Notes: generated by a model not told the origin, from the sequence alone. A stretch of DNA of 64,000 nt from Istiophorus platypterus (GCA_016859345.1 CM029122.1:11308075-11372074); one strand, 5' to 3'; counted from the stretch's first letter, positions 1-13,190 are shown. Numbers and translations are program-made.

Positions 1-325
1 TTTAGACTTTCAAAGTGAAGATGTTTTGCAAACTGAGAAGAGTCTTTAGGGTGAGAGCATGGTTTTATGTGTATACTACTGTTTAAATGTTGGAGGACAG
101 GATCATGAGCGTATTACATCTATTGAGCTTTTATAAGAGTTGCATCACAAGATTTGAGTTAGCAACAGGGCTTCCTCAGCCCACAGTCATCAAAATGCCT
201 AAGTAGCTGGTAAAAGGCCCATCGGAACAGCAGATGTGGAACTGAACACAAACAAAAATAGGGTTGGTGATCACAAAAGTTGGTTTGATTGTGCATTTCG
301 TTTTGTGTCAAATGCTTGTATCATT

Positions 326-672
326 TAGGGCTGAAACCAACAACTATTTTTTATTTTTGATTAAACTTGCTTTGTTTGTTCTTTGAAATTTCAGAAAATT
401 GTGTAAAATGTCCACTGCAGTTTGCAATAGCCCAAGCTGACGTGTTTAAATAGCTTGTTAGACCGGTGGTCAGAAAAACCAAAGATATTCAGTTTGCAAT
501 CACAGAGGACCAAAAAAACAGCTAATCCTCACATTTTAGAAGCTAGAACCGCTGACATTTGGGCATTTTTGCTGTAAAAGTAAGCTAAGTAATCAAATAT
601 CTAAATCTTTGCCAATTTGTTTAATGCTGAACAACTAACTGATAAGTAGACAAATCGCTTCCACTCTAATAT
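326..672 (-). repeat. hAT-like interspersed repeat, copy 1
   Basis: Starts TAGGGCTG. The core (caaagatattcagtttgca; cagctaatcctcacatttta) is the reverse complement of copy 2. Confidence 0.6.
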
Positions 673-789
673 AATTATGAAAGGCCTACATATGTTTGGC
701 TTTGTGCACTGTTAAATCAGTGTGAACTTATAGGAATCTACATCTTCATCTCCATGTCAAGCTAATAGTTATTTAGTTTATTTGAGACC

Positions 790-790
<1 letters not shown>

Positions 791-820
<30 letters not shown>

Positions 821-845
821 TTCTTTCTTTCTTTCTTTCTTTCTT
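791..845 (+). repeat. (TTTC)n microsatellite
   Basis: About 13 units with one slip. Confidence 0.95.
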
Positions 846-1138
846 GCCATGTGTGTTAACATACCACATACCTCTCTGCATTTATTGTATGTGGCTGTAG
901 AGCATCAGCTACACTGAAGCCTTTTATGGCAATGAGTATTGTAGGACGACATACTGTACACAGGACACGAAATCATGGGATGAGAGCTGCATATTTGTGA
1001 CTTTTGACAAGCAGGCCATGGCTACAACGGACATGTTAGTGCATGCTAGCAGAGATCAGTGACACACCACGAAGCACCGTCTCTCTTTCTGTCTCTCTCT
1101 CTCACACACACGCACACACTTAAGCTCCCTCTCCAGAT

Positions 1139-1141
<3 letters not shown>

Positions 1142-1195
<54 letters not shown>

Positions 1196-1200
1196 TGTGT
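1142..1200 (+). repeat. (TG)n microsatellite
   Basis: About 25 perfect dinucleotide units, then interrupted TG-rich sequence to 1230. Confidence 0.95.
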
Positions 1201-2295
1201 GTAAGTCTGTGGGTGTGTGGGTGTGTGCATGTGTGTATGATAAACCCCACTGGTGGAGTAACAGTAGACTGGCAGTATTCCCAGACTGGGTTGCATTAGA
1301 CATGCACACTAGCAAAAGCTCTTCAGGTCGATGTTCTGGCTCTCCAGCACTGCAACTCTCTGTCATGACTAACCCAGAATACTCTAGAAATGGGAACGTG
1401 AAATCCAGACTCTGCCCAATGTTATGTTAGAACAAGTGGAAAAGAACGGAATCACATTCATTGCACTTTTTATGCCATGTGCCTGCATCTTTGCCCATCT
1501 GCCCCCTGCTTGCTTGTGTCCGCATGCATCATCTAGTATGTGTGAGTGTGTGTTTAAGCAGGACACCACCATTGACTCTTCACTTATCATATTACCATCT
1601 GCATTATTTAAAGCTTCGATAAACACCCTTGTGCTGGGGACACGCTGTAGAGACACAGAGAGGAGGGATGGGGGGGTTAGAGGTGCGATACATTTTATGA
1701 ATAAAGACGGTAACTCTGGCAAATGGATATGTAGAATATTACAGACACACAGCTAATCTCAGACCAGGGAAGACTGGGGGGGTGGGGTGGGTTAATGGGG
1801 CTCCTGGGTTGGCCTACTGCACTAGAGCTTGGTCCTGTTAGGGTTTGTTCATTAGCAGGTATGTTGGAGATGCTAAGAAGAACACCAGGACTAGCTGGGT
1901 TATCAAAATACTGAGACAGTGAGCTCACTCACACAGCAGTGAGGTCACTTACCAGAGTGTGGCAGTCTGACCAATCATCAGTCAGCCTATTATCATGGTA
2001 TGTGGTGTTGCTATGAGTAACAGCGACAAGCACTGCCTAGCGGATCCCTAATGATGGCTGATGCACCGAGATGCTACCACTTGGTCTATTCTATTATAAT
2101 GCTATTCTGTTCTATTGTCCACACTTTCTCTGACAATCCTGCCCTCTTCTGAACAGCATCATGCCTCTTTCTGTATTAGATTTCAAACATAAAGACTGTA
2201 ATGAATTAAATTATAAATTTCAACACAATTTCATCCAATTTCCTCCCCTTTGCTCATCTTTTTCCCCTCCTACTCCTGTTTACTGTCCCCTGCAG

Positions 2296-2324
2296 CAGTG
2301 TTTTCGGACTCTTCCCCGTGGCAG
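2296..2324 (+). other. Candidate 26/29-nt microexon
   Basis: A 20-base pyrimidine-rich tract ends in the tandem acceptor TGCAGCAG. Then 26 or 29 bases follow, ending CGTGGCAG|GTGAGT, a strong donor. The next 190 bases are complex, repeat-free sequence. The parent gene is unknown; no neighbouring exon was found. Confidence 0.3.
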
Positions 2325-2540
2325 GTGAGTGTAAACAAGCTGGAGGACTAAAACAATGTTAATTATCTGATCATTAACAAATCGAGGCAGACCCTGGAGA
2401 TCTTAGCAATTGCCCACCCACCTGCGTCTCACCATTTCACTAACTGGACTGTTAATGACTAATCAGAGGCAAGATCGCCTCCTAACGAGAAGGATTTATG
2501 ATTGCACAAGTCCATTATGCTTAAATGGCTGAGGCCTTTA

Positions 2541-3991
2541 CAGTGGTGGAAGTATTAAGGTTCTTTAGTAAAAGTGTCAATATAACAAGGTAAAAATACT
2601 ACTCCATTACACACAAAGGCCATACTTTTGTAATCCCTAAGTAAAAGTACAGAAGCATTATGAGCTAAATGTATTCAAAGCATCAAAGTAAAAGTACACA
2701 GACTGATATATTTTAGGATTATTAATACTGATGCAACAATGTGCGACTAATGTTTTACTGTAGTAGCTGCTAAAGGTGGAGCTAGTTTTAACAAATCTAT
2801 GAGCAGTTTGGTTGTTTAGTTCTGTGGTTCCCGGTATGGGGGTTGAGCCCCGCCAAAGGGTCACCAGATAAATCTGAGGGGCCGTGACATGATTAATGGG
2901 AGAGGAAAGGATGAGAAAGCAAAGTCCTGTTATACAAAATTGTAATTTTTTTTTCTTTTTTAACTTTTCTGTTTTTTGAAATACTGGATGATACTGGATA
3001 ACCTCTTCGGGCCTCAAACACTTACTTAAATAAGACAATTTGGGAAATGTCTCTTCAGTGAAACTGCTTATAACTCACACGTGGAACCTGTCTACTAGAA
3101 AATTACATTTTGAAGGAAACATAATGCCGACCAGATTACATTCTCTGTTAACATAATTAAAAAAATGTTCTTATTTAATGTATATGGTAGGTTGCAGAAA
3201 CATTGTGACTGAGGTGAATTGTAAAATGTTTGTAGTGACTACAGCATTACTAAAACTAGTATAGTTCAGGTATTCACAGCATTTATTTAAGGTTAGGGGA
3301 AGATGACGGCCTGGTTTGATACATAAAAAGTCCACAGTGACTTGAACCACGAGGCACAACACTGTTAACGTTTAACCAAAACCACAATATATTTCCGTGA
3401 CCTCAACGAAGGAGCTTTTATTGCCGAAACCAAACCACACACGGGACTCAGGATGTGAGTCCTGACCCCTGGCGCTACAGTCCTACGCCCTCCATCTACC
3501 CCAACCACCTCCCTGTGACTCTGATGCGGTTCATAAATATAGTGCTTCATTCACTCAAACACAAAAGGTTGCCTGTGAACACTGAGGCAGTGATTACATT
3601 TGTCAGCACAATTTAAATGGGAAAACAATTTTCTATTATGTAAAGGTAATTTCTAGGAGGGTCGGAGAAATGACAAGCAGCCCCAAGCAACTTTTCTTTT
3701 GTAAGAGGTCACAAGCCAAAAAGTTTAGGAGCCCTGGTTTAATCTATAAAAACCACTTGCATTTTATAATTTCATCATATGTTTTTTGATGTAACATCTG
3801 CATTTGAAAGGTAACTTATAGCTAAAACAGCTGAATAAATAGTGGTGACGTAAAAAGTAGATTTCCCTCCGAACTGCAGCGGAGTAGAGGCCTGCAGTAA
3901 AGTAGCGTAAAACTGAGTAACTCGAGAGTATGTCAAAATTGTACTTGAGTACAGTACTTGAGTAAATGTACTTAATTACTTTCCACCAGTG
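2541..3991. mobile_element. DNA transposon with CAGTGGTGGAA ends, carrying a nested element
   Basis: The left end is CAGTGGTGGAAGTA and the right end TTCCACCAGTG, with the typical subterminal series of GTACTTGAGTA-like motifs near the right end and AAGTAAAAGTAC motifs near the left. Common in fish genomes. Non-coding copy. Confidence 0.65.
2822..3736. mobile_element. Nested hAT-like non-autonomous element
   Basis: The left end is CTGTGGTTCCCGGTATGGGG and the right end AAAAAGTTTAGGAGCCCTG, flanked by a degraded 8-bp duplication (GTTTAGTT / GTTTAATC, 6 of 8). It lies inside the 2541-3991 element, so it is younger. A further repeat-like block is at about 3370-3560. Confidence 0.6.
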
Positions 3992-4259
3992 CACGGATCT
4001 AGCAGGCGATGGAGGTTGCAGGGGACAGCGGCTGTGAATGTGTACTTTTCGAATGCCTCCAAAACAGAAGAACATCCTGACTCACCAAACGTATTTGCTA
4101 CCCGGCTCCTATCTTTGTGTATGAATGCTTACCGAGAGGAAACGATGGATGCAGACATTCCACAACCCATATTCACCCTCACTCTATCTTGTTGCCATGG
4201 GAACCGAAGCAGACGGGAGACAGGTTCATATCGGCCTCCCTCAGGTCTCGCAGTCACAG

Positions 4260-4260
<1 letters not shown>

Positions 4261-4321
<61 letters not shown>
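4261..4321 (+). repeat. (TC)n microsatellite
   Basis: Two TC blocks separated by an AG step. Further (GA)n lies at 4498-4516 and (TC)n at 4647-4670. Confidence 0.95.
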
Positions 4322-4327
<6 letters not shown>

Positions 4328-4429
4328 TCAGAGCTGGCTGCTCCTGTGTGGGCCACTGATACTCGCTGATTAAAGGAAGTTATAATTTGATTTTCTCAGC
4401 AGGCGCCGTTTAATAGAGCAGTTTAACTA

Positions 4430-6300
4430 AAGCTGTGCCATCCCCAGGGCTTATAGAAGGAGAGGGAGAGAAAGAAAGAGGGCGATATACGGAGGGAGAG
4501 AGAGAGAGAGAGACAGACAGAGAGTGGGTGAGAGAGTCATGCTAATCCCAAACACTGAGCAATCACCCCACCACGAAACTCTCCCACTAACTCTCCCGTT
4601 CTAATTTTGTTTGCCTATTTTTCCCATCTCTCTCTCCCTCTCTCCCCCTCCATCTCTCTCTCTCTCTCTCTCCCTCTGTCTCTCGCTCTTCCTCTGCCCG
4701 CTCCCCTCTCCTGTCCCTCCTCTCTCATTCCTTCCTCCCTTCTTTATAGTGAGGCAAACATGGGAGGGCTGGCTTCTCTGTGTACAAGCTGGCTGTATTA
4801 CTGGCCCATTGTGATAATAGAGTTTAATTATCCTCTCAGCTAAAATCAGCCCCATCACTCCGCTTGTCTTGCCCCGCTTTCCTTCCCTTCCCACTCCTCC
4901 CCCTCTCCTCCTCTCCCACCACCCGTCTGTGGTGTGTCTAATACTTCCCCCTACCGCCCTCTCCCCCTCCATGCATCTCTCGTCTCCTCTTCCCTGCCGC
5001 CACCACCACTCCCCCGCCCTGTTCTCCAGCTATTTCAGACCCATTTAGCGGGATAAGCATCTTGAGACAGACAGAGGGGTTTTTGCTCTCTTTCAGAGAG
5101 AAGCGAGGAGAGGATATGGAGACTGGCATCCCGGTGCCCGCCTCAGAATACCAAACAGGGGCCCGGGCATCTTAATATGCAGTGTGGGACAGAGGCTGAG
5201 ATCAAAGACAGGCACAGACAGACAGAGAGATGGGTTGTGGGAGGGTGCATTGTGGGGGGGTGGGGGTTACAGAGACACAGAGGAGGAGAGAGGCAGAGAT
5301 GGAGAGAGGTGAGACAGGGAGGGAGCGAGTCCTCTCATTTCTCCTCATCTGAGCATCCTTTCCCTCACATCATCATTTCTTCTCTGCTCCCCTGCGTCAC
5401 TCCCTTGACCCCAAGAAAAATCGACAGCTTAATTACCACTGTGTGCAAATCTGCATGCCTGTCTGTGCATTGATGTATTTTTGTTCAAATGTGAGGATGC
5501 TGGAGAGCGTCTCCTCTCTGTTTCACCCTCACGCATATACATTTGTTTGTGTCTGCCGGGGGGGGGGGGGTGTTGGATGGTGGCACTGCGTCTGCCACCT
5601 ACCCAGCCCGTCTATCTCCTCAGTCAATTAAGATCGTGAGTAGCTGTCCCTGAAGCGGTGTAGACAGGCTAAATGAAAAGGCAGTGGATGTGAAATATGA
5701 ATCATTAGAATACTGCAAGGACAAGGCTGGGGGGAAAGCAGGAGGGAGGGGGGGGTCTGGTAGAGAGATAAGGAGAAAAAGGAACGGAAGAGAAAGGGAG
5801 AGGAAGAATGAGAGAACAGATAATAAAAGATTAACGTCACACCTCTCAGAGTGCTGGAATTTCAAAACCCTCCAGATCAAATTATTTATCCCTGTCTATA
5901 AAGGCAGAGGAAGAGAGGGAAAGAGAGGAAGATCAGGAAAAAGGGGGTTGGTAGAGGGGAACAGAAGGGGGGGAAAAAAAACGAGTGAGGAGAGGGGAAA
6001 TGGAGTAGTATGGAAGAATGGCGCGAAGACCTCTCTCACTCTCTTTCATGACGGTGCTGACAGCGAAACAAATGCTCCGTGTGTGAGTCTATGTTTGTGT
6101 GTTGGTTCCAAGACAGAAAATAGGGAGAGAGAGAAAGAGAGAGAGGGACAGAGAGAGAGAGAGAAAGAGAAAGTGCAGGCAGATGTCTGCATTCACTCTG
6201 TGGGAGGCTCAAGGCTGTTTGCCGAGGACGGAGAGACAAGGGAGGGAAAGGAGAAAAAGAAGGAGAGAGACAGAGAGGGTAGGATTAAATGAAACCTGTT
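4430..6300. other. Gene-free purine/pyrimidine-asymmetric region
   Basis: Alternating blocks of GA-rich and CT-rich sequence. Between them, 4741-4860 and 5820-5910 are complex sequence with AT-rich homeobox-like motifs (gagtttaattatcc) that could be conserved regulatory DNA. Reading frames here are repeat-coded and not genes. Confidence 0.6.
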
Positions 6301-6429
6301 TCCCTTTGATTCTTCACTAATTTGCAGTGAGATGAAGAGCACAGAAAACAAACCACCTACGCAGCACAGCGCCACACCAAACCGCACACGCACATCACTT
6401 GGCCAAGTCTCAATGGCGTTAACTCGAGC

Positions 6430-6454
6430 ACGTCGACGCACGCACGCACGCACG

Positions 6455-6494
<40 letters not shown>
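6430..6494 (+). repeat. (CGCA)n-(CA)n compound microsatellite
   Basis: ACGC tetranucleotides run into a CA run. An interrupted CA run follows at 6755-6797. Confidence 0.95.
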
Positions 6495-6495
<1 letters not shown>

Positions 6496-8315
6496 TCATG
6501 TGTAGTTCACTGCCTCGCCAAATGACACTGACATTTCTCTATGTGGACTGTGTAACCCCTGCTTGACTTCAGCCCTCCTCTATTTTTAATTCCCCGCTCA
6601 TTCTTCCACTCTCAACTCTATTTCCCACTATGATCCTTTCCTTTTTTTTTTTTTTTTTTTTGTCATTTGCTGAAGTGAAAACCCATCATATCAACAGTAC
6701 TCCAGGATACCAGTAGGCTGTGTTGCTCAGGTACACGCTGACTAAATGCTCACACGCACTCACTCACACACACACAACACACACACACACACACACAGGC
6801 GCAAAGTCCTTCCTCATTAGCCCTGATTCCCCCTGAGTGACATCTTTAACAAAAGGATGCAGCCTCTGCCGCCATGGCAACAGCCTCCTCCATCTGTATG
6901 TGGCGCTTCAGACTGTTTACATGATGGGATCTCACTTTCTTCTTCCCCCTCACTCCATCTCTCTCTCTCTTTCTGTCTCTCTCTCTCTCTCTATCAGCTT
7001 CCTGCACTCTATCACTCTCCTTCTCTTTTTTTTCCTCCCTCTTCCTTGTTTTCTCACTCTACTTATCTCTCTCATCACAATTTCTCTGCCTCTCTGTCTC
7101 CAGCTCCCTTTTCTTTCTCTGTCTCCTCTCGCCTGCTGCTTTGCTGTTGGTGTTATCTACACCAGGCTAAGTTTTTTGTTTTCTTTTTTTCTTTTTTCTT
7201 TCTTTCCACGAACCCTTACAGAACATTCAGTAGAGACCACCTGCTTGCCAATCAGAAAAGGATATGTAGGTCTGAGAGAAGGAGAGGGGGCAAAGAGAGA
7301 AGGGAAGAAAAGAGAGTTACACAGATGAGCGTGTGCATGTGATTATATGTGCGTGTGTGTGTGTGTGTTTTTGTGCTTGACCATGCGTGTGTGTGTGTGA
7401 AACAGAGTGTGAGGGGCTTCCAGGGGACTCTGATATCTAGGCCACGGGAGTCCATGGCAGCCAGTGTGTCTGGTGTCACAGCAAATCAACTGTCAGCTGT
7501 ACACCACCTGCCCGCCCACACATGCTCGTGTGCGCACACGCACACAGACACACACACGCACATGGACACACACGCATGCACACAGACACACACACACACA
7601 CGCGTGCACAAACACGCATGCACACGCGCGCACACACACATGTACACCCAAAGTCTGAGGAGAGAGAGACTAAGAATAGAACACCCGGAGAGTGTTGCCC
7701 CCCCCCCCCCGCTCTCCTCCTGCCACCGTCAGCGGTGGCCTCCAACACGATAGAAATCTTTTCTGTCTTTCACCCTCTCCCCAGAGCTCAGCCCAGCCCT
7801 TCTCTCCCACAGCGAAATGAGTCACCTGCACTCCGCCGCTCCTCTCCGCGGCTGTAGGTATACAGTAGCTGCTCAGGTCTTCTTTTAAAAAAAAACAACA
7901 CCAACAACAACAACAACAACAAAAAAAAAAACAAAAACGGAGAAAGCAAAAGCGGGGGGACGTCATCTGCAGCCCTCCTGTATGTTCTTCCTTTATTGAC
8001 AGAGTAGGAGGGAGGGAAAGGGATGCGAAAGCACAGGAGAGATGCTTCTGAAGAAGGATTCGATCTGAGGCCAGCAGGGGTGCATGCGGTTTCAGAGGCC
8101 TCAACCACTAAACAATCTCCTGGGAGGATTTTCAGGGCCTGTATGCACATTAATGTGTGCAACCTGGCGATATTGGACAAGATGGAGAGCAATTGTCTCT
8201 GCAGAAGGAGCAGTTAGGCCCTCTGTAGCATTTAAATCCACGTAACACACAAGTGATGTGTGTGTGGGCACGTATACAGAGAGATGTGTGAGCGCTTGCT
8301 TACATGCAGTGTGAA

Positions 8316-8321
8316 TGTATT

Positions 8322-8385
<64 letters not shown>

Positions 8386-8386
8386 G
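8316..8386 (+). repeat. (TG)n microsatellite
   Basis: Long TG run with two T/A interruptions. Confidence 0.95.
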
Positions 8387-9240
8387 TGTGCTGCTCTCAG
8401 TCTGGTCCCTCTGTTTCTCTGCTGTCTGTGGCCTCCTCTTCCCCATGAATACTAATGTGCTTCAAACCCCAGAGATCAACCCTCCTCCCTTTCCCTTCAC
8501 TCCCTTCACTCCCTCCCTCCCTCTCTCCATCCCAGCTTTGCTTCACCACAGTTTTCAGTCATTTCTCCGCCCCTTTACCTTTCAACTTTCCCTGTCTTTC
8601 ATCTGCCCTTTTATACCCCATGTTTTTCTCCTCCCTAAATGCCCTCCTCTGCTTCCTTTTTCCCTGCCTTATATCCTCATCCTTCCCACCCTCTTCCTTT
8701 AGCCTTTCCTCCCCTCGGATTTTACCTCTTCTTCTTTTAATCATCTCTTCACGTCTCCTCTTCTCCTCCTCTCCCCTCTCTCCTTTCTCTGTCTGATTTC
8801 CTCATCCTATCTTCCCTCCTCCTTTAGCCCTTCTTCACCTGCGTTTTTACCTCATGTGTGCAGCTCTTTTTCTTTTCAGCATTACCTATTCACTAAACAT
8901 TCATCCTGTCATCTCCTCTTTTTCCCACTCCACTTTCCTTTTCTTAGCTCTCATTTACTCTCCTTTCCCTCTCTTCTCCTCATTTTCCCTCCCCTTTCCT
9001 CTCCTCTCTCACCTCTACCCCGTCCTTTCCTTTCCTTGTCCTTTCCTCTCCTTCTTCTACTTCTCTCCACTTATTTCCTCCCCTCTTCTTCCTTTCCTTT
9101 CCTTTCCTTTCCTTTCCTCTCCTTGGCTTCTCTCTCTCTCCTCTCCTCCCCTCTTTACAGTACACCACCTCAGGAGGACATGTAAATGAGGTCTGCACAG
9201 TCAAATAGATCAACTACATTACTCAGGTGATGGTGTAGGT

Positions 9241-9271
9241 GTGTGTGTGTATGTGTATGTATATATATATA

Positions 9272-9352
<81 letters not shown>

Positions 9353-9366
9353 GTATACATATACAC

Positions 9367-9408
<42 letters not shown>

Positions 9409-9410
9409 GT
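9241..9410. repeat. (AT)n tract, about 170 bp
   Basis: A nearly uninterrupted AT alternation preceded by TG/TA and interrupted by one acgtatacatatacacataa segment near 9351-9370. It is self-complementary throughout. Confidence 0.95.
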
Positions 9411-9429
9411 TGTGGCTGATTGTTGTTCA

Positions 9430-9797
9430 TGCACAAAATAAACATGGGTGTGTTTGTCAGTGCATTCCAGGTCTAATAAAGAATTTCCGCTCTCTCCTCT
9501 GTATACCAGTGAACCAAGTGCTCCAATTACATAAACGCCTTCACCCCACTACACTTTGACATCCTGAAAATTATTCACGGCCTAATTCATTTTAAAATTG
9601 CATCCCATTTCTTGGACTAGCTTTCTTTTTTTCCTTTTTTTAAAAAAATTTAATTCTATTTTTTTTGACCACAAGCCCTGGAAACAGATGATGAGTGGGG
9701 GTGAAGGGATGAGAGGAGCTCTCAGTTCCTAATGTAGAGGCTGCAGCTCTTCGGTAGCTGCTGACTGGACGCTCTCAAACTTTACTGCCTTTCCAAA

Positions 9798-9875
<78 letters not shown>

Positions 9876-10289
9876 GGATGAGTGAGGAAATAAAATCCAG
9901 TTACTGCCAACAGCAGAGTGTGTGAGTGAATGCATTTGTGAGCGAGATAGAGAAGAGATAGGAGGGGGAGAAAATGGGAGGAGATTAAAGGGAGTTTTGT
10001 AGCTCAGTTATTTGGCATAGAAAGTTATTCAAGTTTGGGGAGAAAAGGAGTAAAGTGTTCATAGTGTATTCATCATTAAGTTTAGGTTGTAGGATTTTCA
10101 GCTTTGTGCGAGCAAACCAGTCCAAAATGTGTGTTTTTGCGTGTTTTTGTTCAGCGGCAGCAGTGGGAATAATGAAGCTAGAGAAGAGGAATCCTGCAGG
10201 AATCCATTTCAGTCTGCATTCCTCCTGATGTAGAGCTGAGAGCAGTCAGAGGCAGAAAGCAACAGGCTACTGGAGATTGACCCTGTGCG

Positions 10290-10323
<34 letters not shown>

Positions 10324-10574
10324 TTCTTGAGACAATAACAGCCCCTACTGGGGAGAAAACACATAACATGACCACAGTGAAAAACACAGGGACAATTGCA
10401 TGCAGAAACCCACCCACAGACGAGGCTCTAAACACACACACGCACACATAAATAGCACAAACAGGATACACACAGATTGTTAGTAAACAGATTAAATTGG
10501 AGAAGCTATTCACACTGGCATGCATGCAGAGACAGATATGTAGATGCACGCATGAGCTTCTGTGCATGTATGCA

Positions 10575-10611
<37 letters not shown>

Positions 10612-10841
10612 TTCACACTGCAGGACCACTTCAGGTTTCATCATCTTCTTTTCCTTTTTTTTTTTTTGCTTTCTTTCTCTTGAGAGCTGGGGGTGGCGGG
10701 GAGGGGTTAGGGGTGTGTGTGTGTGTGTGGGGGGGGTGTCTCATTCCCTCTCTTTTGTTGCTGCTGGGGAGAGAGAGCACATATCCATACAGAACGCTCT
10801 CTCCAGCCCCATTCACACCCACACACTGCTCCCTCCTCCTC

Positions 10842-10891
<50 letters not shown>

Positions 10892-13190
10892 TATCCACAA
10901 AGATACAACATCAAAGAGCCGACACCGACCAAGGATTACTTCAGCCACACACTGGCCCCTCAATCCGGGTCTGTTCCTCCTGTGGAACCCCCCTCTCGCC
11001 TGGCCGCACTTGGTACAGCCCAAGCATTCCTGCCAAGTAGCTTTCACACATGGAGGGGAAGCTTGTCTCAAGCAATTGCTGACAAGCTACAAACAAGACA
11101 GCCTTCCATTCCCTCTCTCTCTCTCTCTCTCCCTCTCTCTACCTCTCTACCTCTCTCCCCGCTTTTTTCCCCCCTCTCTTTCTCTTACCCCCTCAACCCA
11201 GGTCTGCTCTGCTCCCACCCATCCTCGCTGCTTACCCTTTCCACCCTCTCCATCCCCCCTTCTTTTCCCTCCTCTCTCCTTCTCCATTCCTTCCTCTCCC
11301 CCCCTCTCCCTCCCTCCCTCCCTCCCTCCCCCCCTCTCTCTCGCTCTCTGAGAATGTGGGGGCCCCACTAGCATAAATTGTCAGCTGTTCCTGGGCGTAC
11401 TCTCCATGGCTCCCTAAACTCACATAAGCCTCCACATGCAGGCACCGGTGGGACAAGGGTAACCCAAGTAAGCCCTGTTGGTTATGAGTCTGAAAAAGTA
11501 CACCGAGGCCCCTGCATAATGCTGCAGTGTGAAGGCACTGGGACTTATACTCTATAATGAGCTGCCACAGATACTGAGGCTAATGGTATTGCGAGGTTAC
11601 CGTAAACATACTTTTTAATTCATTAATGCAAACACCATCATACTGTTATGAGTCTGAGTCTTTACTGTATACAGGCGGTGATACATTTGATTCGGCCGTT
11701 GTGCACCGCTCTCTCCCTACCTGCAATAAAGGACAGCTTATCCAAAGCCACAACTCTTTCAGTCTTTCAGTGTTAACCAAACATTAACCATGCATTAACA
11801 GTTTTTCTTTTTTTTTTTCCCTTCTTCTTTTTTCAGTTTTTATATCCATTAATATGATGCCTGCTTTTAGGGATAATTAAATGCAAGATGATGAAGGTAA
11901 TTAAAATTTTTATGCCAAGGTAAAAGTCATGTAAATGTTTCCCTCTCAAAATAACCTCACCCCCCCCTTGCTCAGAGATATTATGCATCAAGGGACGTCT
12001 TGAGGTTTCCAGAGGTAGGTTTTGATTTGGCTGGAACCATTTTGCATTAGTCTTATTGTTACCGAGCAGCCATTGTTATCCACTGGCAGAGGCTGTCATC
12101 TAGTGTTGACTTTAGGTACTGTTGGTTTAATGAGGCAACACATGGATTCTTTTTTCCTCGGGGGCTCCAGAGGAAACCTGAAATTGGATAAGCACCAGTT
12201 CACAACCAGTACAGTGTTGTTTATTAACATGAATCACTGGAAGAAAAAAAAAGGGGGGGGGGTAATAAGAAGAAAGGATCATGTGGTTTTGTTTTGGTGA
12301 CGGATACATTGGCGGTTAAAGCTGAATAAAAAGGACATTTAAAGTAGTGAGAAATTTGAAAGTAAATCATTGTGGGTTTTGCTGTAACACAGACTGAACA
12401 AAGGTGTCTGCTGGTCCAATGAGTGCGCTCATTACAGCAAACACAACGGTGAGGTCTCTGCTGAGAAATTCCCTTTCACCAGTGCCTCTCAATTTGTGAC
12501 CACCACAGTCACTCACTGTCCTTTACATCCGAAATTTGAATTATTTTTATAAGGTACATCTGCTCACATTGCAATTATATTTTAGACATTTTTCATTTCG
12601 TACATTAAATAGTCTTAACTAATTCCCACATTAGATGTTTTATTTCCATATTTAAAAAATTCCTTGACTGCCTCACTGAACTAGTACTACTGCTACATTT
12701 TACACTAAGCACCATGACCGATTTAATTTTAATTTGTAAATTGTTTCACTCTTGTAAAGTGTGTGTTAGTTGTGTTTCCCTATTGTCTTCTCCTAATACT
12801 TTGTTGCTCCAACCAATCATTGTCATACATTTTCTGTACAAATTTATTGCTGTAATGGCTAAATAACCCCAAAGTGATCATCAAGTGATCGTCTTAAAGC
12901 AGCAGCACCAGCCTGTAAATCATAGAAAAATCAGGTAAATCATCATCATACTGCACCATGTTATAACACAAAGACCTCCGTCCTTGCTGCAGACTAGTCA
13001 GTCATAAGGACTCAAAAACTTGATTCAAGTGTAAAGCTCTTCCTCATTCCTCTTGGATCATGACATCCCAAAACAGGACTCCCTATCTGACTCCTGACTG
13101 GATGCAGTGCTGAACCCATCATCCCCACTGCACTTTCGGAAGGGAAGTATGCATGCTTAGAGAATCATAAAGGTTATATTCCACATGAAA
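9430..13190. other. Gene-free region left of the ZBTB11-like gene
   Basis: Microsatellites to 11350 (CT-rich at 10840-10880 and 11110-11345), then mostly unique AT-rich sequence from 11350 to 13190 with G/C homopolymers at about 11960 and 12254. No exon-like signal pair with coding support was found on either strand. Confidence 0.55.
9799..9873 (+). repeat. (CA)n microsatellite, about 37 units
   Basis: The longest perfect CA run in the window. Shorter ones lie at 10287-10319, 10577-10608 and, next to (CT)n, 10843-10891. Confidence 0.95.

Larger units (their letters stand above)
6300..9240. other. Gene-free region with microsatellites and CT-rich blocks
   Basis: CT-rich at 6950-7220 and 8470-9160, CA/TG runs at 7350-7650, (CAA)n near 7895-7930. 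The stretch 8020-8230 is complex, repeat-free sequence and the best candidate here for a conserved non-coding element. Confidence 0.55.

Noticed and set aside
1046..1430. Overlapping reading frames on both strands over the TG repeat
   Set aside because: They encode only His-Thr or Cys-Val runs from (TG)n; no splice or coding support.
5624..5635. A 12-nt acceptor-donor pair (ctcctcag ... gtgagtag)
   Set aside because: Too short to judge and in CT-rich sequence where such pairs arise by chance.
4601..6495. Many reading frames of 60-200 codons over CT/GA tracts
   Set aside because: Low-complexity Ser-Leu or Arg-Glu translations present in several frames at once; repeat artefacts.
10497..11371. 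Plus-strand frames of 270-284 codons
   Set aside because: Composition is HT and SLSLSL runs from CA and CT repeats; no domain.
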